A program made the translations under genes and the position numbers. This document shows positions 15,390 through 24,445 of a DNA stretch of 64,000 nt, one piece after another. The DNA lies in the NCBI RefSeq assembly GCF_947258575.1, contig NZ_CAMYIV010000011.1, forward strand, positions 434,001 through 498,000, read 5' to 3'. Source of the DNA: an uncultured Alcanivorax sp. (GTDB taxonomy: Bacteria; Pseudomonadota; Gammaproteobacteria; Pseudomonadales; Alcanivoracaceae). How positions within the stretch are numbered: the stretch's first letter is position 1; every line of letters begins with the position of its first letter. The notes under the pieces were generated by a model that saw nothing but the letters and a program-made list of their open reading frames with translations, did not search any database and was not told where the DNA came from.

Positions 15390-16695
15390 GCCTCTCAAGG
15401 CGGGGATGTTGCCACTGTTTCTTTTCCAGATCCTGCAAGATCTCGCGCACCCGTTTGCGACGCTGTTGGCGCCAGGCCAGCTCGCCCAGCAGTAGTTGAT
15501 GGGCGGGGGGCAGGGTGCGGATATCTCCGCCGAGCCGTTCGTATTCCTGCCATAGCAATCCCAGCAGGGCGTCGCTGTCCTGCCGTTGGCTCAAGGTTTT
15601 TAGCGCTTCTTTCATGGCCGCATCCAGCTGTTTGCGGCGCAGGCCCATCTGCAGGAAGAAAAACCATAAGGGGCGGCTTTTCGGGTGGTTGGCAAGCCAT
15701 TGACGGCAACGGGACTGGGCATCATCAAAGCGTAATTGTTCGGCCAGTTGCTGGCATATTGCAGGCACCTGTGTGTCGTCCCCGCCAGTGTCGGGCTGAG
15801 TGTCTTTCAGCCGGTTCGGTTGCCCGGTGAAAGGAAGCAGGAACGCCAGAGCCAGCCCGGTCAACAGGCCGCCGGCGTGAGCCATATAAGCGACATTGCT
15901 GTTCATTGTCGCCGCCTGTATCAGTTCCCAGCCCAGCCATACCGGAAACAGCACCAGTGCCGGTGCCCGGAAGCTGCCGAAGAAAAATCCCAGCGTGTAA
16001 AAAAACTCCAGCTTGCGCAGACGGAATGTGCCGGCAAACAATCCCATCAGGCCGGAAATGGCGCCGGATGCCCCCACCAGTGGAATGCCGCTGTCCGGAG
16101 CGGATGCGATAAACAACAGGCCTGCACCTATGCCACAAAGCAGATAAGCAGTCAGGAAACGCCGGGCACCCCAATGCCGTTCCATGGCAATGCCAAACAT
16201 GATCAGGAACAGCATGTTGCCGAGAAGATGAAACCAGTCACCATGCATGAACTGGGAGCTGAGCAGGGTAGCCAGGCCGGGATCATTGGGAATCAGCCCC
16301 CAGCGAATAGTCGATTGCTGATGCAGCCAGGCTTCAAGGTCGTTGCGAAGCTGGCGCCACTGGTTGGCAGGGGGGTGTTGCTGCCAGTACTGGTGAACAT
16401 GCAGGGCGAATGCCTGATCGTACCAGCCGTAGGCCATCATGAAATCCGCACCCTTGTTGCTCATGGCCACGGCATCGGCATAGGTCCTGCTGTCCTGCTG
16501 TGATAGCCAATGAAGAAGCAAATCCACTTCATAGTCCGCCAGCAGATCGGCCTGTTCTGGCGTCAGCGGGTCATCTCTTTGCAGATCCTGGTGAGTGGTC
16601 CAGGCATAGACGACAATATTGATCAGGATCAGCAGAATGCAGATCCAGGGCGTAGTGCGGCGCGCTTCCTTGTCACCGACAGGTACGATAAGCAT
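15373..16695 (-). CDS. Rhomboid family intramembrane serine protease
   Basis: Rhomboid protease of 440 residues with a long tail. The catalytic pair is Ser210 in GASG and His273 in AHAGG, and Asn160 lies in HLLGN, the oxyanion position. About six to seven hydrophobic segments surround these. An insert between the first segment and the core (about residues 35-140) and a soluble helical C-terminus (about 300-440, with QLRFDDAQSRCRQWL-type repeats) extend it beyond the basic GlpG size. It cuts membrane-anchored substrates inside the bilayer. It overlaps the preceding membrane protein end-to-end by 17 bases. Confidence 0.9.
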   Translation of the reverse strand: MLIVPVGDKEARRTTPWICILLILINIVVYAWTTHQDLQRDDPLTPEQADLLADYEVDLLLHWLSQQDSRTYADAVAMSNKGADFMMAYGWYDQAFALHVHQYWQQHPPANQWRQLRNDLEAWLHQQSTIRWGLIPNDPGLATLLSSQFMHGDWFHLLGNMLFLIMFGIAMERHWGARRFLTAYLLCGIGAGLLFIASAPDSGIPLVGASGAISGLMGLFAGTFRLRKLEFFYTLGFFFGSFRAPALVLFPVWLGWELIQAATMNSNVAYMAHAGGLLTGLALAFLLPFTGQPNRLKDTQPDTGGDDTQVPAICQQLAEQLRFDDAQSRCRQWLANHPKSRPLWFFFLQMGLRRKQLDAAMKEALKTLSQRQDSDALLGLLWQEYERLGGDIRTLPPAHQLLLGELAWRQQRRKRVREILQDLEKKQWQHPRLERLSQRL

Positions 16696-16779
16696 GTGGT
16701 TCCCCCTTTTCGGCGACAGTGTAGCGTCATCCTTGCCAGTGGGGGAGGGCTGTCAGAGCTCCGCGGGTCCAGAACCACA

Positions 16780-16867
16780 GAAGCCGCGCCCAAACGGGTG
16801 GACGCGGCTTCATAGCGTGACGCGAGCATGGGACTTCGCGAACTGTTAACTATTCACTGTTAACTGC
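16780..16867. repeat. Half copy of the gene-end inverted-repeat element
   Basis: A hairpin GAAGCCGCG / CGCGGCTTC (16780-16788 with 16803-16811) is followed by one AT-rich arm, CTGTTAACTATTCACTGTTAAC and flanks (16837-16867). The left AT-rich arm is missing. The right arm overlaps the stop codon of the DUF4442 gene (TAA at 16862-16860 on the minus strand). Related full copies lie at 45213, 60003 and 63747. Confidence 0.75.
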
Positions 16868-17333
16868 TTTTACCAGGCTTCTCACTGATCCACAGATTGA
16901 TCGTGCCTTCCACTACCACGGTGCCATCATCGCGCATGGCTTTGACGGTGACCGGCAGGTTGCCGGGTTTCCAGTCTTCCGGATTGGCTTCGGCGGTGGC
17001 AGTAATATCGCTGGTGGCCTTGGCGGTGTAGTTTACATCCATGCCTTTGGGAATCCAGCGCAGGTGCTTGGGCACAGAGGATTCCGCCATGGCGCCCATG
17101 GCACATTCCAGTGCGTTGCAGATGGCGATTACATGCACTGTCTGGATGTGGTTTTCCACGCCTTTACGTTTCTTGAACTTTACCTCACAAAAATTGGGGC
17201 GAAGTTCGCTGATGATCGGGGTAATAGTGGCGAAGTAGGGGGCTTTGCGGCTGAACACCATGGAAAACAGCTTGCGGCCAGCGGGCAGCTTCAGGGCTTT
17301 TTCGTACATGTTCAGAAGGTAGTTGTCGCTCAT
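16860..17333 (-). CDS. DUF4442 hotdog-fold protein (thioesterase-like)
   Basis: A 157-residue protein of the DUF4442/PaaI-like hotdog superfamily. Seen are PYFATITPIISEL, FKKRKGVENHIQTVHVIAICNALE (the central helix region) and a final strand VVVEGTINLWIS. Family members include acyl-CoA thioesterases, but no experimental role can be assigned. The ATG at 17333 was chosen because CAGGAG precedes it; a longer frame to 17417 lacks such a site. The stop codon lies inside the AT-rich arm of a repeat. It is divergent from the DUF748 gene. Confidence 0.8.
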   Translation of the reverse strand: MSDNYLLNMYEKALKLPAGRKLFSMVFSRKAPYFATITPIISELRPNFCEVKFKKRKGVENHIQTVHVIAICNALECAMGAMAESSVPKHLRWIPKGMDVNYTAKATSDITATAEANPEDWKPGNLPVTVKAMRDDGTVVVEGTINLWISEKPGKSS

Positions 17334-17464
17334 GGCAGGACTCCTGTGCAAGATGCGCCCATTTTCCATAGCCGCCATGGCGACGCAATGGGTTTGGGGC
17401 GCCAGTGGGGCGCGCAACTGCTACCATGGCGTCAAAATCGGAGCGTCTTGATAGGGAGACAGAT

Positions 17465-20407
17465 GTGAAGGTGTTACAGGCCTGGAAAAGCAGTAGCTGG
17501 AAAGTGAAAACCCTGATTATTCTGGCCAGCCTTTATCTGCTTTACGCCTTGCTCGGCTTTTTCCTGGCGCCGGGACTGGTCCGGGATAATGCCAGCCAGG
17601 CACTGGCGGATCTGACCGGTCGGCAAGTCACCATTGATGAGGTGAAGATCAATCCTCTGGTGCTGAGCGCCACGGTGAATGGTTTCTCTATCAAGGATGA
17701 CCAGACCGAGGTGCTGCTCGGATTCAATCAGCTGTATGTGAATTTCCAGTTGTCTTCCCTGTTCCGCTGGAGCTGGCATTTTGATGAAGTCATGCTCGAT
17801 GCCTTGACGGTGCGTGCCCAGCGCAATCCCGGTAATACCTTCAGCTTTGATGATGTGCTGACACATATCCAGGAACAGCTTGCCCAGACGCCGGAAGAGG
17901 AAGCCCCGGAGCCGGAGCAAGAAGAGCCTGGCTTGCCGGCCATTTCCATTGCCAACCTCAGCCTTACCGGGGGGGATCTGCGTTTTACCGAGGCCACCGG
18001 TGACGAGCCGGAGAACCTGGTGCTGCCGCTGGCCTTCACGGTGAGCAATTTTTCTACCAAGGGCAAAGGCGAAAACAGCAATGACTACGCGATCCGCCTG
18101 GAAGGGCCGGACGGTGGCGTGCTGGATTGGCAGGGCCATTTTGAGTTCGCCCCCTTCATTGCCCTCGGCCATTTGGATGTGGAAAAGGTAGACCTTGTTT
18201 CGCTGGCGAAGCTGCTCAAGAACGAAGTCCGCTTTACCGTGCCGTCCGGCGAACTGGATGTGGAAACCGCCTATCATTTTGTTGCGCAGCCGCAACCGAA
18301 GGTAGTACTCAGCAATGGTCAGGTGATATTACGACAGCTTCAGCTGCTCAAGCCCGGTGAAGATGTCCCCAGCGTGTCATTGCCGACAGTACGTGTTGAA
18401 GGTGTGGCGCTGGATTCCCTGGCTCAGGAAGTGAAAATCCCCAAGGTGACCGTCACTGAGCCCGCTCTGGGCGCGGTGCTGGATGAACAGGGCATCGACC
18501 TGGCAACGCTATTTCTGCCGGCGGATCGGCAAGCCGCTGAAGAGCGGGTGGAAGAGGTAAAGGAAAAAGCCGAGCAGGCGGCCCAGAAAGTGCAGGAAGG
18601 CAAGGCTGACTGGATCGTGCGCCTGGATACCCTGCAAGTGGACGGCAGTGGGCTGCGCTTTACCGACCGCACCCTGCAACCCGCGCAGACCCTGACCCTT
18701 TCGGATGGTCAACTGACCCTGAAAAACCTGATCATCGGTGAGCCTGCTACCTTCACCTGGCAAGGCAGCAGTAAGATCCAGCAGAGCGGCACCCTGACAC
18801 ATTCCGGGGAAGGCAATCTGACACCCTTCAGCCTTGATGCACAGGCAGCCTTACAAGGATTGCCGTTGGTTCCCTTCTCGCCCTGGCTGGAGCGCGAGGT
18901 GCCACTGGTTCTGGCCGACGGGGTTTTGTCTGTGGATAGCAGCGCCAGTGTGAAAGGTGAGAACTCGGCGGTAACCGTCAGCGCCAATGCGTCCCTGGAA
19001 AATTTCAGTTTGCTGGAGAACGGCGAGTCCCTGCTCAAGATCAACCAGGGCAGTGTGACCGATCTGTCCTTGGCCACTGCCGGGCAGACGGTACGCATTG
19101 GTGAAATCGGCCTTACCGGTATGGATATGGCCAATCGGGTGGATGCCCAAGGCCGGGATGTGGCCACGCGGATTCAGGCGGGGATGGCTTCCGGTGATGC
19201 CAGCGGTAGCGGCAGTGATACGAGCCAGGGTGAGCAGGGTGAATCCTGGCAGGTGACGGTGGATCGAGTCCGTCTTATCGGCAGCCAGATCCGCCACGAG
19301 GACCTGTCGCTCAGTCCTAATTTCCGCATTGGCCTTTATGAGCTTTCCGGAAACCTGCGCAATCTGGATACCCGCCCGGGTAGAAAGGCCACCATGGACC
19401 TGAATGCCCAGGTGGATCGCTATGCGCCGTTCAGCATCAAGGGCGCGCTCACGGCAGAGCCTCTGTTTACTGACTTGAACGTTTCCCTGAAGAATTACGA
19501 AATGACTGGCCTGACCCCCTATACGGGGCAATACCTGGGTTACAAGGTGGAAAAGGGCCAGCTCGGTGTGAACTCGGGCGTGTCCATCGACAACAACCGG
19601 CTCAGCAGCAGCACGGATATTCTTGCCGATGAATTCTACCTGGGTGAGAAGGTGCCCAGTGATACGGCGGTGAATGCGCCGGTGAAACTTGGGCTGTCGG
19701 TGCTGCGTAACCGTTCGGGGCAGATTACCCTGCCGGTCAGCATGGACGGTGATCTGAATGATCCGAGCTTCAGCGTTGGTGGCATGGTTCTCAAGGTGTT
19801 GAGCAACGTTGTGGTCAAGGCGGCGACGGCGCCGTTTTCTGTGTTGTCGGCGCTGGCGGGCGGTAAGAACCTGGAGAGTATCGCTTTTGAGCCAGGGCTG
19901 GCAGCAACCGGTCAGGACACCGCTTCTTCCCTGGACGCGCTTGCCAAGGTACTCAATGAACGCCCGGAACTGCGTGTGGGCCTGATCGGCACTACCAACG
20001 CTGAGGATCGCACCGCCCTGGCCGCGCAGGCCATCGGCCGTGAGGTGGCAGATGAGGACTGGCTGGGTATTGATGATGCCTTGCAGGAAAAGAAGTGGCG
20101 CCGAAAATTGATTCGCCGCTATGAATCCAGCACTGATCGGGACGTGGAAAGCCTGGTCAGCAGCGCGCTTCCCGAGGATGACGAGCAACGCGAAACGCTA
20201 CTGGCGAAGGCTGCGTGGGAGAGCATGCTGGCAACCGACGCCAAGGCCCTGGACCGGGCACAGCTCACAGAGCTGGCACGTCTACGCGGCGAGAATGCCA
20301 AGGCGCTGCTGGTGCAGACATTGGGTATTGAGCAGAACCGCATATTCCTGAACGAAACCAACGTCGATGGCAAAGTGGCTGGCCTGACTCTGACCCTGGA
20401 AAAATAA
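17465..20407 (+). CDS. DUF748 family envelope protein (AsmA/TamB-like)
   Basis: A 980-residue protein with one N-terminal membrane helix (LIILASLYLLYALLGFFLAP) and a long, beta-rich periplasmic body typical of DUF748. Early it has LTGRQVTIDEVKINPLVLSATVNGF, the AsmA-like signature; late it has ALAKVLNERPELRVGLIGTTN, the C-terminal segment common in this family. Relatives of AsmA, TamB and YhdP bridge the envelope and move phospholipid, so a like role is plausible but not shown. The GTG at 17465 after GATAGGGAGACAG is preferred; in-frame starts at 17405 and 17426 also exist. The next gene starts two bases after its stop. Confidence 0.85.
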   Translation: MKVLQAWKSSSWKVKTLIILASLYLLYALLGFFLAPGLVRDNASQALADLTGRQVTIDEVKINPLVLSATVNGFSIKDDQTEVLLGFNQLYVNFQLSSLFRWSWHFDEVMLDALTVRAQRNPGNTFSFDDVLTHIQEQLAQTPEEEAPEPEQEEPGLPAISIANLSLTGGDLRFTEATGDEPENLVLPLAFTVSNFSTKGKGENSNDYAIRLEGPDGGVLDWQGHFEFAPFIALGHLDVEKVDLVSLAKLLKNEVRFTVPSGELDVETAYHFVAQPQPKVVLSNGQVILRQLQLLKPGEDVPSVSLPTVRVEGVALDSLAQEVKIPKVTVTEPALGAVLDEQGIDLATLFLPADRQAAEERVEEVKEKAEQAAQKVQEGKADWIVRLDTLQVDGSGLRFTDRTLQPAQTLTLSDGQLTLKNLIIGEPATFTWQGSSKIQQSGTLTHSGEGNLTPFSLDAQAALQGLPLVPFSPWLEREVPLVLADGVLSVDSSASVKGENSAVTVSANASLENFSLLENGESLLKINQGSVTDLSLATAGQTVRIGEIGLTGMDMANRVDAQGRDVATRIQAGMASGDASGSGSDTSQGEQGESWQVTVDRVRLIGSQIRHEDLSLSPNFRIGLYELSGNLRNLDTRPGRKATMDLNAQVDRYAPFSIKGALTAEPLFTDLNVSLKNYEMTGLTPYTGQYLGYKVEKGQLGVNSGVSIDNNRLSSSTDILADEFYLGEKVPSDTAVNAPVKLGLSVLRNRSGQITLPVSMDGDLNDPSFSVGGMVLKVLSNVVVKAATAPFSVLSALAGGKNLESIAFEPGLAATGQDTASSLDALAKVLNERPELRVGLIGTTNAEDRTALAAQAIGREVADEDWLGIDDALQEKKWRRKLIRRYESSTDRDVESLVSSALPEDDEQRETLLAKAAWESMLATDAKALDRAQLTELARLRGENAKALLVQTLGIEQNRIFLNETNVDGKVAGLTLTLEK

Positions 20408-20409
20408 GT

Positions 20410-21156
20410 GTGGCGCTAATCTGGAAAACCGAGCTGCAGGGAGTGCATTACGAAGTGCGCCGTGCGGGTAGAACCCTGCGGCTTTATGCCAATGGCGTGC
20501 AACACTCCGAGTTTCACCCCAAGCGACTGCTCACCGGCAGCGTCTGGGATCTGCTCTGGTTGCCGGCCCTGCTGCACGAGCCCTCCCGGTTTCGACGGGT
20601 TTTGGTGCTGGGCCTGGGGGGCGGGTCCTTGATCCCGCCCATTCGCCAGTTACTGAACCCTGAGACGCTGGTTGCTGTGGAGCTGGACGCTGCCCATCTG
20701 CAGGTGGCCCGTGATGTGTTCGGCATGGACGCTTTCGGCGTAGAGACCTATGAAGGCGATGCCCAGGCATGGCTGCGGGCGTATCAGGGGGAACCGTTCG
20801 ATCTGATCATCGAAGACCTGTTCGCTCCCAGCAATCAGCAGGTCAGCCGGGCGGTGCCGGCAGACAAGCCGTGGCTGCAATGCCTGGCGGATAATCTGTC
20901 GGCCAGCGGTACCCTGGTGATGAACTTTGGTGACTGGAAGGAATACCGGGAAAGTCCCGCTGCCACGGAGGAGGCCATGGCCGGTTATGCCAGCCGTTTC
21001 CGGTTGTCATGCAGCGATTGCCACAATGCGATTATCGCTTTTACCCGGGAACCGGCTCGCAGTATTCATCTGCGCAGAAGGGTAGAAGCCACCACCTCCC
21101 TCAGCACTCGCGATGCCCGCGCCCGGCTGGATTATCACATCCGGCAGCTGGATTGA
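20410..21156 (+). CDS. Spermidine synthase-like methyltransferase-fold protein
   Basis: A 248-residue Rossmann-fold protein of the spermidine-synthase-like group. Residues about 60-75 show VLVLGLGGGSL, then VAVELDAAHLQVA with the acidic ligand, YEGDAQAWL and FDLIIEDLF. The N-terminal tetramer domain of true spermidine synthases is short or absent. The IIEDLFAPS differs from the DxxD of SpeE, so polyamine activity is doubtful; a methyltransferase role is as likely. It starts with GTG two bases after the DUF748 stop and should be cotranscribed with it. Confidence 0.8.
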   Translation: MALIWKTELQGVHYEVRRAGRTLRLYANGVQHSEFHPKRLLTGSVWDLLWLPALLHEPSRFRRVLVLGLGGGSLIPPIRQLLNPETLVAVELDAAHLQVARDVFGMDAFGVETYEGDAQAWLRAYQGEPFDLIIEDLFAPSNQQVSRAVPADKPWLQCLADNLSASGTLVMNFGDWKEYRESPAATEEAMAGYASRFRLSCSDCHNAIIAFTREPARSIHLRRRVEATTSLSTRDARARLDYHIRQLD

Positions 21157-21163
21157 GAGAAGC

Positions 21164-21244
21164 CAGCTACTAGCTACGAGCTGCTAGCTGCTAGTCAAAC
21201 CCAACGGGTTCTATTACTAGAAGCTAGTAGCTCGCAGCTCGTAT
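21164..21244. repeat. Gene-end inverted repeat, CTAGCTAC type
   Basis: Quasi-repetitive arms (CTACTAGCTACGAGCTGCTAG on the left, inverted at 21216-21244) flank a small hairpin AACCC-AAC-GGGTT. It fills the 92-base gap between two converging genes. It has the same architecture as the GTTAAC-type elements but different sequence. Confidence 0.7.
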
Positions 21245-21248
21245 CCTT

Positions 21249-23189
21249 TCAATCCAGCATCGACACCGAATACAGGTCCTGGCTTTCCTTTTCGGTGAGC
21301 AGTTGTGAGGTGCGTGCCTGATTGTCGTGCAACCCCACAAACAGAGCCCGATAGGTGAGTACAGCCTGAACATAATCCCGGGTTTCCCGGAAGGGAATGG
21401 ATTCAATCCAGATATCGGCGGGCACGGCCTCGTCCTCTTCCCCCAGCCAGTTGTTCACCCGGTGCGGGCCAGCGTTGTAGGCGGCCAGCGCCAATACCCG
21501 GTTACCCTTGAACTCATCCAGCAGCTCCGCCAGATAGCGGCTGCCGAGCTGGATATTCAAGTCAGCGTTTTGCAGGGTGTTGGTGGTGGGGCGGCCCAGG
21601 TTGGCATCCTTGGCAACCTTGCGGGCGGTGCCCGGCATCAGTTGCATCAGGCCCATGGCGCCGACCGGTGAACGGGCCTGGGGATTGAAGGCACTTTCTC
21701 GCCGAGCGACGGCCATGGCCAGCCATGGGTCCAGATCATGCCTTTTGGCTTGCTGTTCAAATTCGCTTTGATAGGCCGGCGGGAAACGCCAGGCGAGCAC
21801 ATCCCAGGCCTTGGCCTGGATGGATGCCTGTACTGCCAGGTCGTACCAGTGCTGCTCGAGCGCGTGCTGGGCAAGCTGGCGGACGTTGGCATCATCGTTG
21901 TGCCACATCAGCCACAGCCATTCCTGACGAGCCGCGTAATCCTCGTTCAGCTCGCGCAGCAGGCGTACACGGGCGATGGCCGGCGGCGGCGTGAAATCCG
22001 CTGACGGTTTCACCTGGGCGTTGGAGAAATGGTAGGGCTCGCCCAGGCGGTCGGCGGCCATAAAGGCAAAAAAGTTTCTGTGTCTGGAGGCTTGCCGGTA
22101 GAGGGCACGGGCCTGGTCAGGCTGGTTCAGTTCTTCCAATGCCCGGGCGCGCCAGTAGAGCCAGCGCGAATCCTGCTGCTCGCTATCAGGTAAACGGGTG
22201 ATCCACAGTTCCGCGCTCTCCCAGTCCTGTTCGATAATGGTGCGGCGGGCACGTTGGTCCAGCAGCTCTGCATCTGGATTGAGCGCCAGCCAGCTGTCCA
22301 GCCATTGGCGGTTTTCTTCGATGCCACGAATGGTGGAATACCAGGCGATGCGCCGGCCGGCATCTTGCCGCATGGCGTCATCGCGGAGGCCTTGACGACG
22401 ACTGTGATCATCGAACCATTGCCGTGCCTCAACGGTGTCCTTGTAGGCCCAGCGATGTATAGCGGCGGCTAGCAGTTGCTGGCGTTGTTCCGGCTTGATG
22501 GTGGTGGGCAGGTTGTCCACCTTGTCGGGATGACGATAAAGGGTTTCCAGCCAGTCGCTGGCGGTGTCGTAATCCGTATCCGTGAGTTTCCTGCCCAGGT
22601 AGCGAACCAGGCCATGGCTGTTGGCCTTGAAGGCCAGCAGCTGTCTTTCCCAGATTGCGGCATCATCAATGACGCCGCGGGCCTGGGCCTGATCAAACAG
22701 CGGATCACACTGATTGGGCCGTGACTGGCCGCTGGCCCAGATGTCGGCAGCGGCTTGCAGGGCACTGTCGTCACCGTTGGCCAACTTGGCCTGATAGTAA
22801 TAACACTGGCGCGCGGTGGCAGAGGGCTCGTTGCTGTTGACGGCCAGCAGGGCGTCCCATTTTTCCGCTTTGCCATAAGCCACGTTGGCCAACTGGCGAA
22901 TGTCGTTTGGCAGCGGAGAATCGGGATAGCGCCGGGCGTAGTCGTTTATCTTTTCCGGGGCCAGCTCTGGCAGGGCCGCCCGCAGCCGATGAAAATCCAG
23001 ATAGGCTTGCAGGGGGTGATCATCGCCCAGCTGTTTTTCCAGTCGGGTCAGGGTATTCCAGTCATCATTGCGTGCTGCGTCCAGTGCCTGGCGGAAGACG
23101 CCGCTATCCGTAGCGGCGACTACCAACGAAGAAAACAGACAACAGCTAAACAGTACTACAGCGCGAATGCAGGGTGCAGCGCTAACCAT
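21249..23189 (-). CDS. slt: Soluble lytic murein transglycosylase
   Basis: A 646-residue Slt70-type enzyme that cleaves peptidoglycan glycan strands with formation of 1,6-anhydromuramic ends. An N-terminal signal (VVLFSCCLFSSLVVAA) leads to a long alpha-superhelical U/L domain (about residues 30-460) and a lysozyme-like catalytic domain. The catalytic Glu is in ARRESAFNPQA, followed by SPVGAMGLMQLMPGTA and LAAYNAGPHRV, all diagnostic. The ATG at 23189 follows GTGGAGGCTCAA; a GTG four codons earlier is unlikely. It is monocistronic and convergent with the gene before it. Confidence 0.93.
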   Translation of the reverse strand: MVSAAPCIRAVVLFSCCLFSSLVVAATDSGVFRQALDAARNDDWNTLTRLEKQLGDDHPLQAYLDFHRLRAALPELAPEKINDYARRYPDSPLPNDIRQLANVAYGKAEKWDALLAVNSNEPSATARQCYYYQAKLANGDDSALQAAADIWASGQSRPNQCDPLFDQAQARGVIDDAAIWERQLLAFKANSHGLVRYLGRKLTDTDYDTASDWLETLYRHPDKVDNLPTTIKPEQRQQLLAAAIHRWAYKDTVEARQWFDDHSRRQGLRDDAMRQDAGRRIAWYSTIRGIEENRQWLDSWLALNPDAELLDQRARRTIIEQDWESAELWITRLPDSEQQDSRWLYWRARALEELNQPDQARALYRQASRHRNFFAFMAADRLGEPYHFSNAQVKPSADFTPPPAIARVRLLRELNEDYAARQEWLWLMWHNDDANVRQLAQHALEQHWYDLAVQASIQAKAWDVLAWRFPPAYQSEFEQQAKRHDLDPWLAMAVARRESAFNPQARSPVGAMGLMQLMPGTARKVAKDANLGRPTTNTLQNADLNIQLGSRYLAELLDEFKGNRVLALAAYNAGPHRVNNWLGEEDEAVPADIWIESIPFRETRDYVQAVLTYRALFVGLHDNQARTSQLLTEKESQDLYSVSMLD

Positions 23190-23304
23190 TTGAGCCTCCA
23201 CATCGTCGGGTCAACATCACAAGTCTACCGGGGCGGTAGACGCTTTGGCGTGGTGAATGTGTAAAACTTTCAGGCTGGTACAAAAGGCTGAGAGTGCGTT
23301 ATGC

Positions 23305-23334
23305 CTGACATGAAAACGCCTGCTGCTCTATACT
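23305..23334 (+). promoter_or_regulatory. Sigma-70 promoter for rsmC
   Basis: CTGACA (23305-23310), an 18-base spacer and TATACT (23329-23334) form a good promoter. Transcription would begin near 23341, about 30 bases before the rsmC start. Confidence 0.6.
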
Positions 23335-23371
23335 GCGGCGCACTTTACTCCGCCGGTTCGGGCTTGCTGCT

Positions 23372-24346
23372 ATGGAAAATACGACACAATTGTTACTGCG
23401 CCAGGCTGGCGCTTTGTCGGGCCGTCAGGTGCTGGTGGTCGATGCCAATGATCCGGCGTTGAAAAGCCTGGATGTGGATGCTCAGCTGCAGTTGCATGCG
23501 GATGACTTTACCGTGGGCGCCCAGCAATGGGCGCCGGCACCGACGGTGCCACCTGAGGTGGATCTGCTGGTGTTGCCTCTGCCCAAATCCATCGACCGCT
23601 TGCGGTTCCTGCTCAATTGGCTGGCTGGCGAAATCAGTCAGCCGGTGGAGTTGTGGCTGATCGGGCCGGCGAAGGGCGGTATCCGCGGGGCACTGAAACA
23701 TCTGCAGGCACATGTGGACGATGCGGTGCTGGTGGATAGTGCCCGCCATTGCAAGCTGTATAGCGGGCAGCTGCAGCCGGGAGAAACGCAGACCCTGGCT
23801 GCCTGGGGTGAGGTAATCACGGTGGGCGACCTGGAGGTAGTCAGCTACCCGGGGGTGTTCAGCCATGGCCGGCTGGATGAGGGCACCCGGTTGTTGCTGG
23901 ATCTGATGGCAGAACATCGCTTGCCCAGACGGGGAAGCATGATCGACATGGGCTGTGGTGCCGGTGTGATCAGCGCCAGCCTGGCCAGCCAGGGGTGGAA
24001 GGTGCAGGCGGTGGACGTGAGTGCCTCTGCGGTAGCAGCGACAACTGCCAGTCTGGCCCGCAACGGGTTGCAGGGCCGGGTGACTGGCGGCGATCTGTTC
24101 TCCCCGCTGGCCGGCCGGGTGGACATGATCGTGACCAACCCGCCGTTCCATGACCGGCGCCAGCGTACTACCGATATCACCCGACGATTGATCGCCGAGG
24201 CGCCAGCCTATCTGAACAAGGAAGGGGTAATGTGGTTGGTGGCGAACCGCGAGCTGCCTTATGTCCAGTGGCTGGACGATGCTTTTTCCCATGTGCAGGT
24301 GGCAGGGGAGACCACACGTTTTCGGGTATACCGGGCGGTGGTCTAA
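23372..24346 (+). CDS. rsmC: 16S rRNA (guanine-1207-N2)-methyltransferase
   Basis: RsmC methylates G1207 of 16S rRNA in the 30S subunit. The 324 residues form the expected tandem of a degenerate N-terminal and an active C-terminal methyltransferase domain. The active domain shows SMIDMGCGAGVISASLA (SAM binding, about residues 189-205), VQAVDVSASAV, and the catalytic MIVTNPPFHD. Length is normal. It has its own promoter and a terminator right after the stop codon. Confidence 0.9.
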   Translation: MENTTQLLLRQAGALSGRQVLVVDANDPALKSLDVDAQLQLHADDFTVGAQQWAPAPTVPPEVDLLVLPLPKSIDRLRFLLNWLAGEISQPVELWLIGPAKGGIRGALKHLQAHVDDAVLVDSARHCKLYSGQLQPGETQTLAAWGEVITVGDLEVVSYPGVFSHGRLDEGTRLLLDLMAEHRLPRRGSMIDMGCGAGVISASLASQGWKVQAVDVSASAVAATTASLARNGLQGRVTGGDLFSPLAGRVDMIVTNPPFHDRRQRTTDITRRLIAEAPAYLNKEGVMWLVANRELPYVQWLDDAFSHVQVAGETTRFRVYRAVV

Positions 24347-24355
24347 ATCAGGAAA

Positions 24356-24378
24356 AGGGCATTACTGCCCTGATTTTT
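24356..24378 (+). terminator. Rho-independent terminator after rsmC
   Basis: Stem AGGGCA-TTAC-TGCCCT (24356-24371) followed by GATTTTTCC, ten bases past the rsmC stop. Confidence 0.65.
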
Positions 24379-24445
24379 CCTGCCAACGATTTTTTGTAGC
24401 AGCCATGCAATGCATGCATGGCGAATCCCCCACACTGCTTCGTCC

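Noticed and set aside
15373-16695. Rhomboid as the rhombosortase for the GlyGly-CTERM-like tail at about 40990
   Set aside because: Rhombosortases are short (about 200 residues) without the long insert and tail seen here, and the genes are 24 kb apart; the link would be guesswork.
20410-21156. True spermidine synthase (SpeE)
   Set aside because: The N-terminal tetramer domain and the DxxD catalytic pattern are not seen, so only spermidine-synthase-like is justified.
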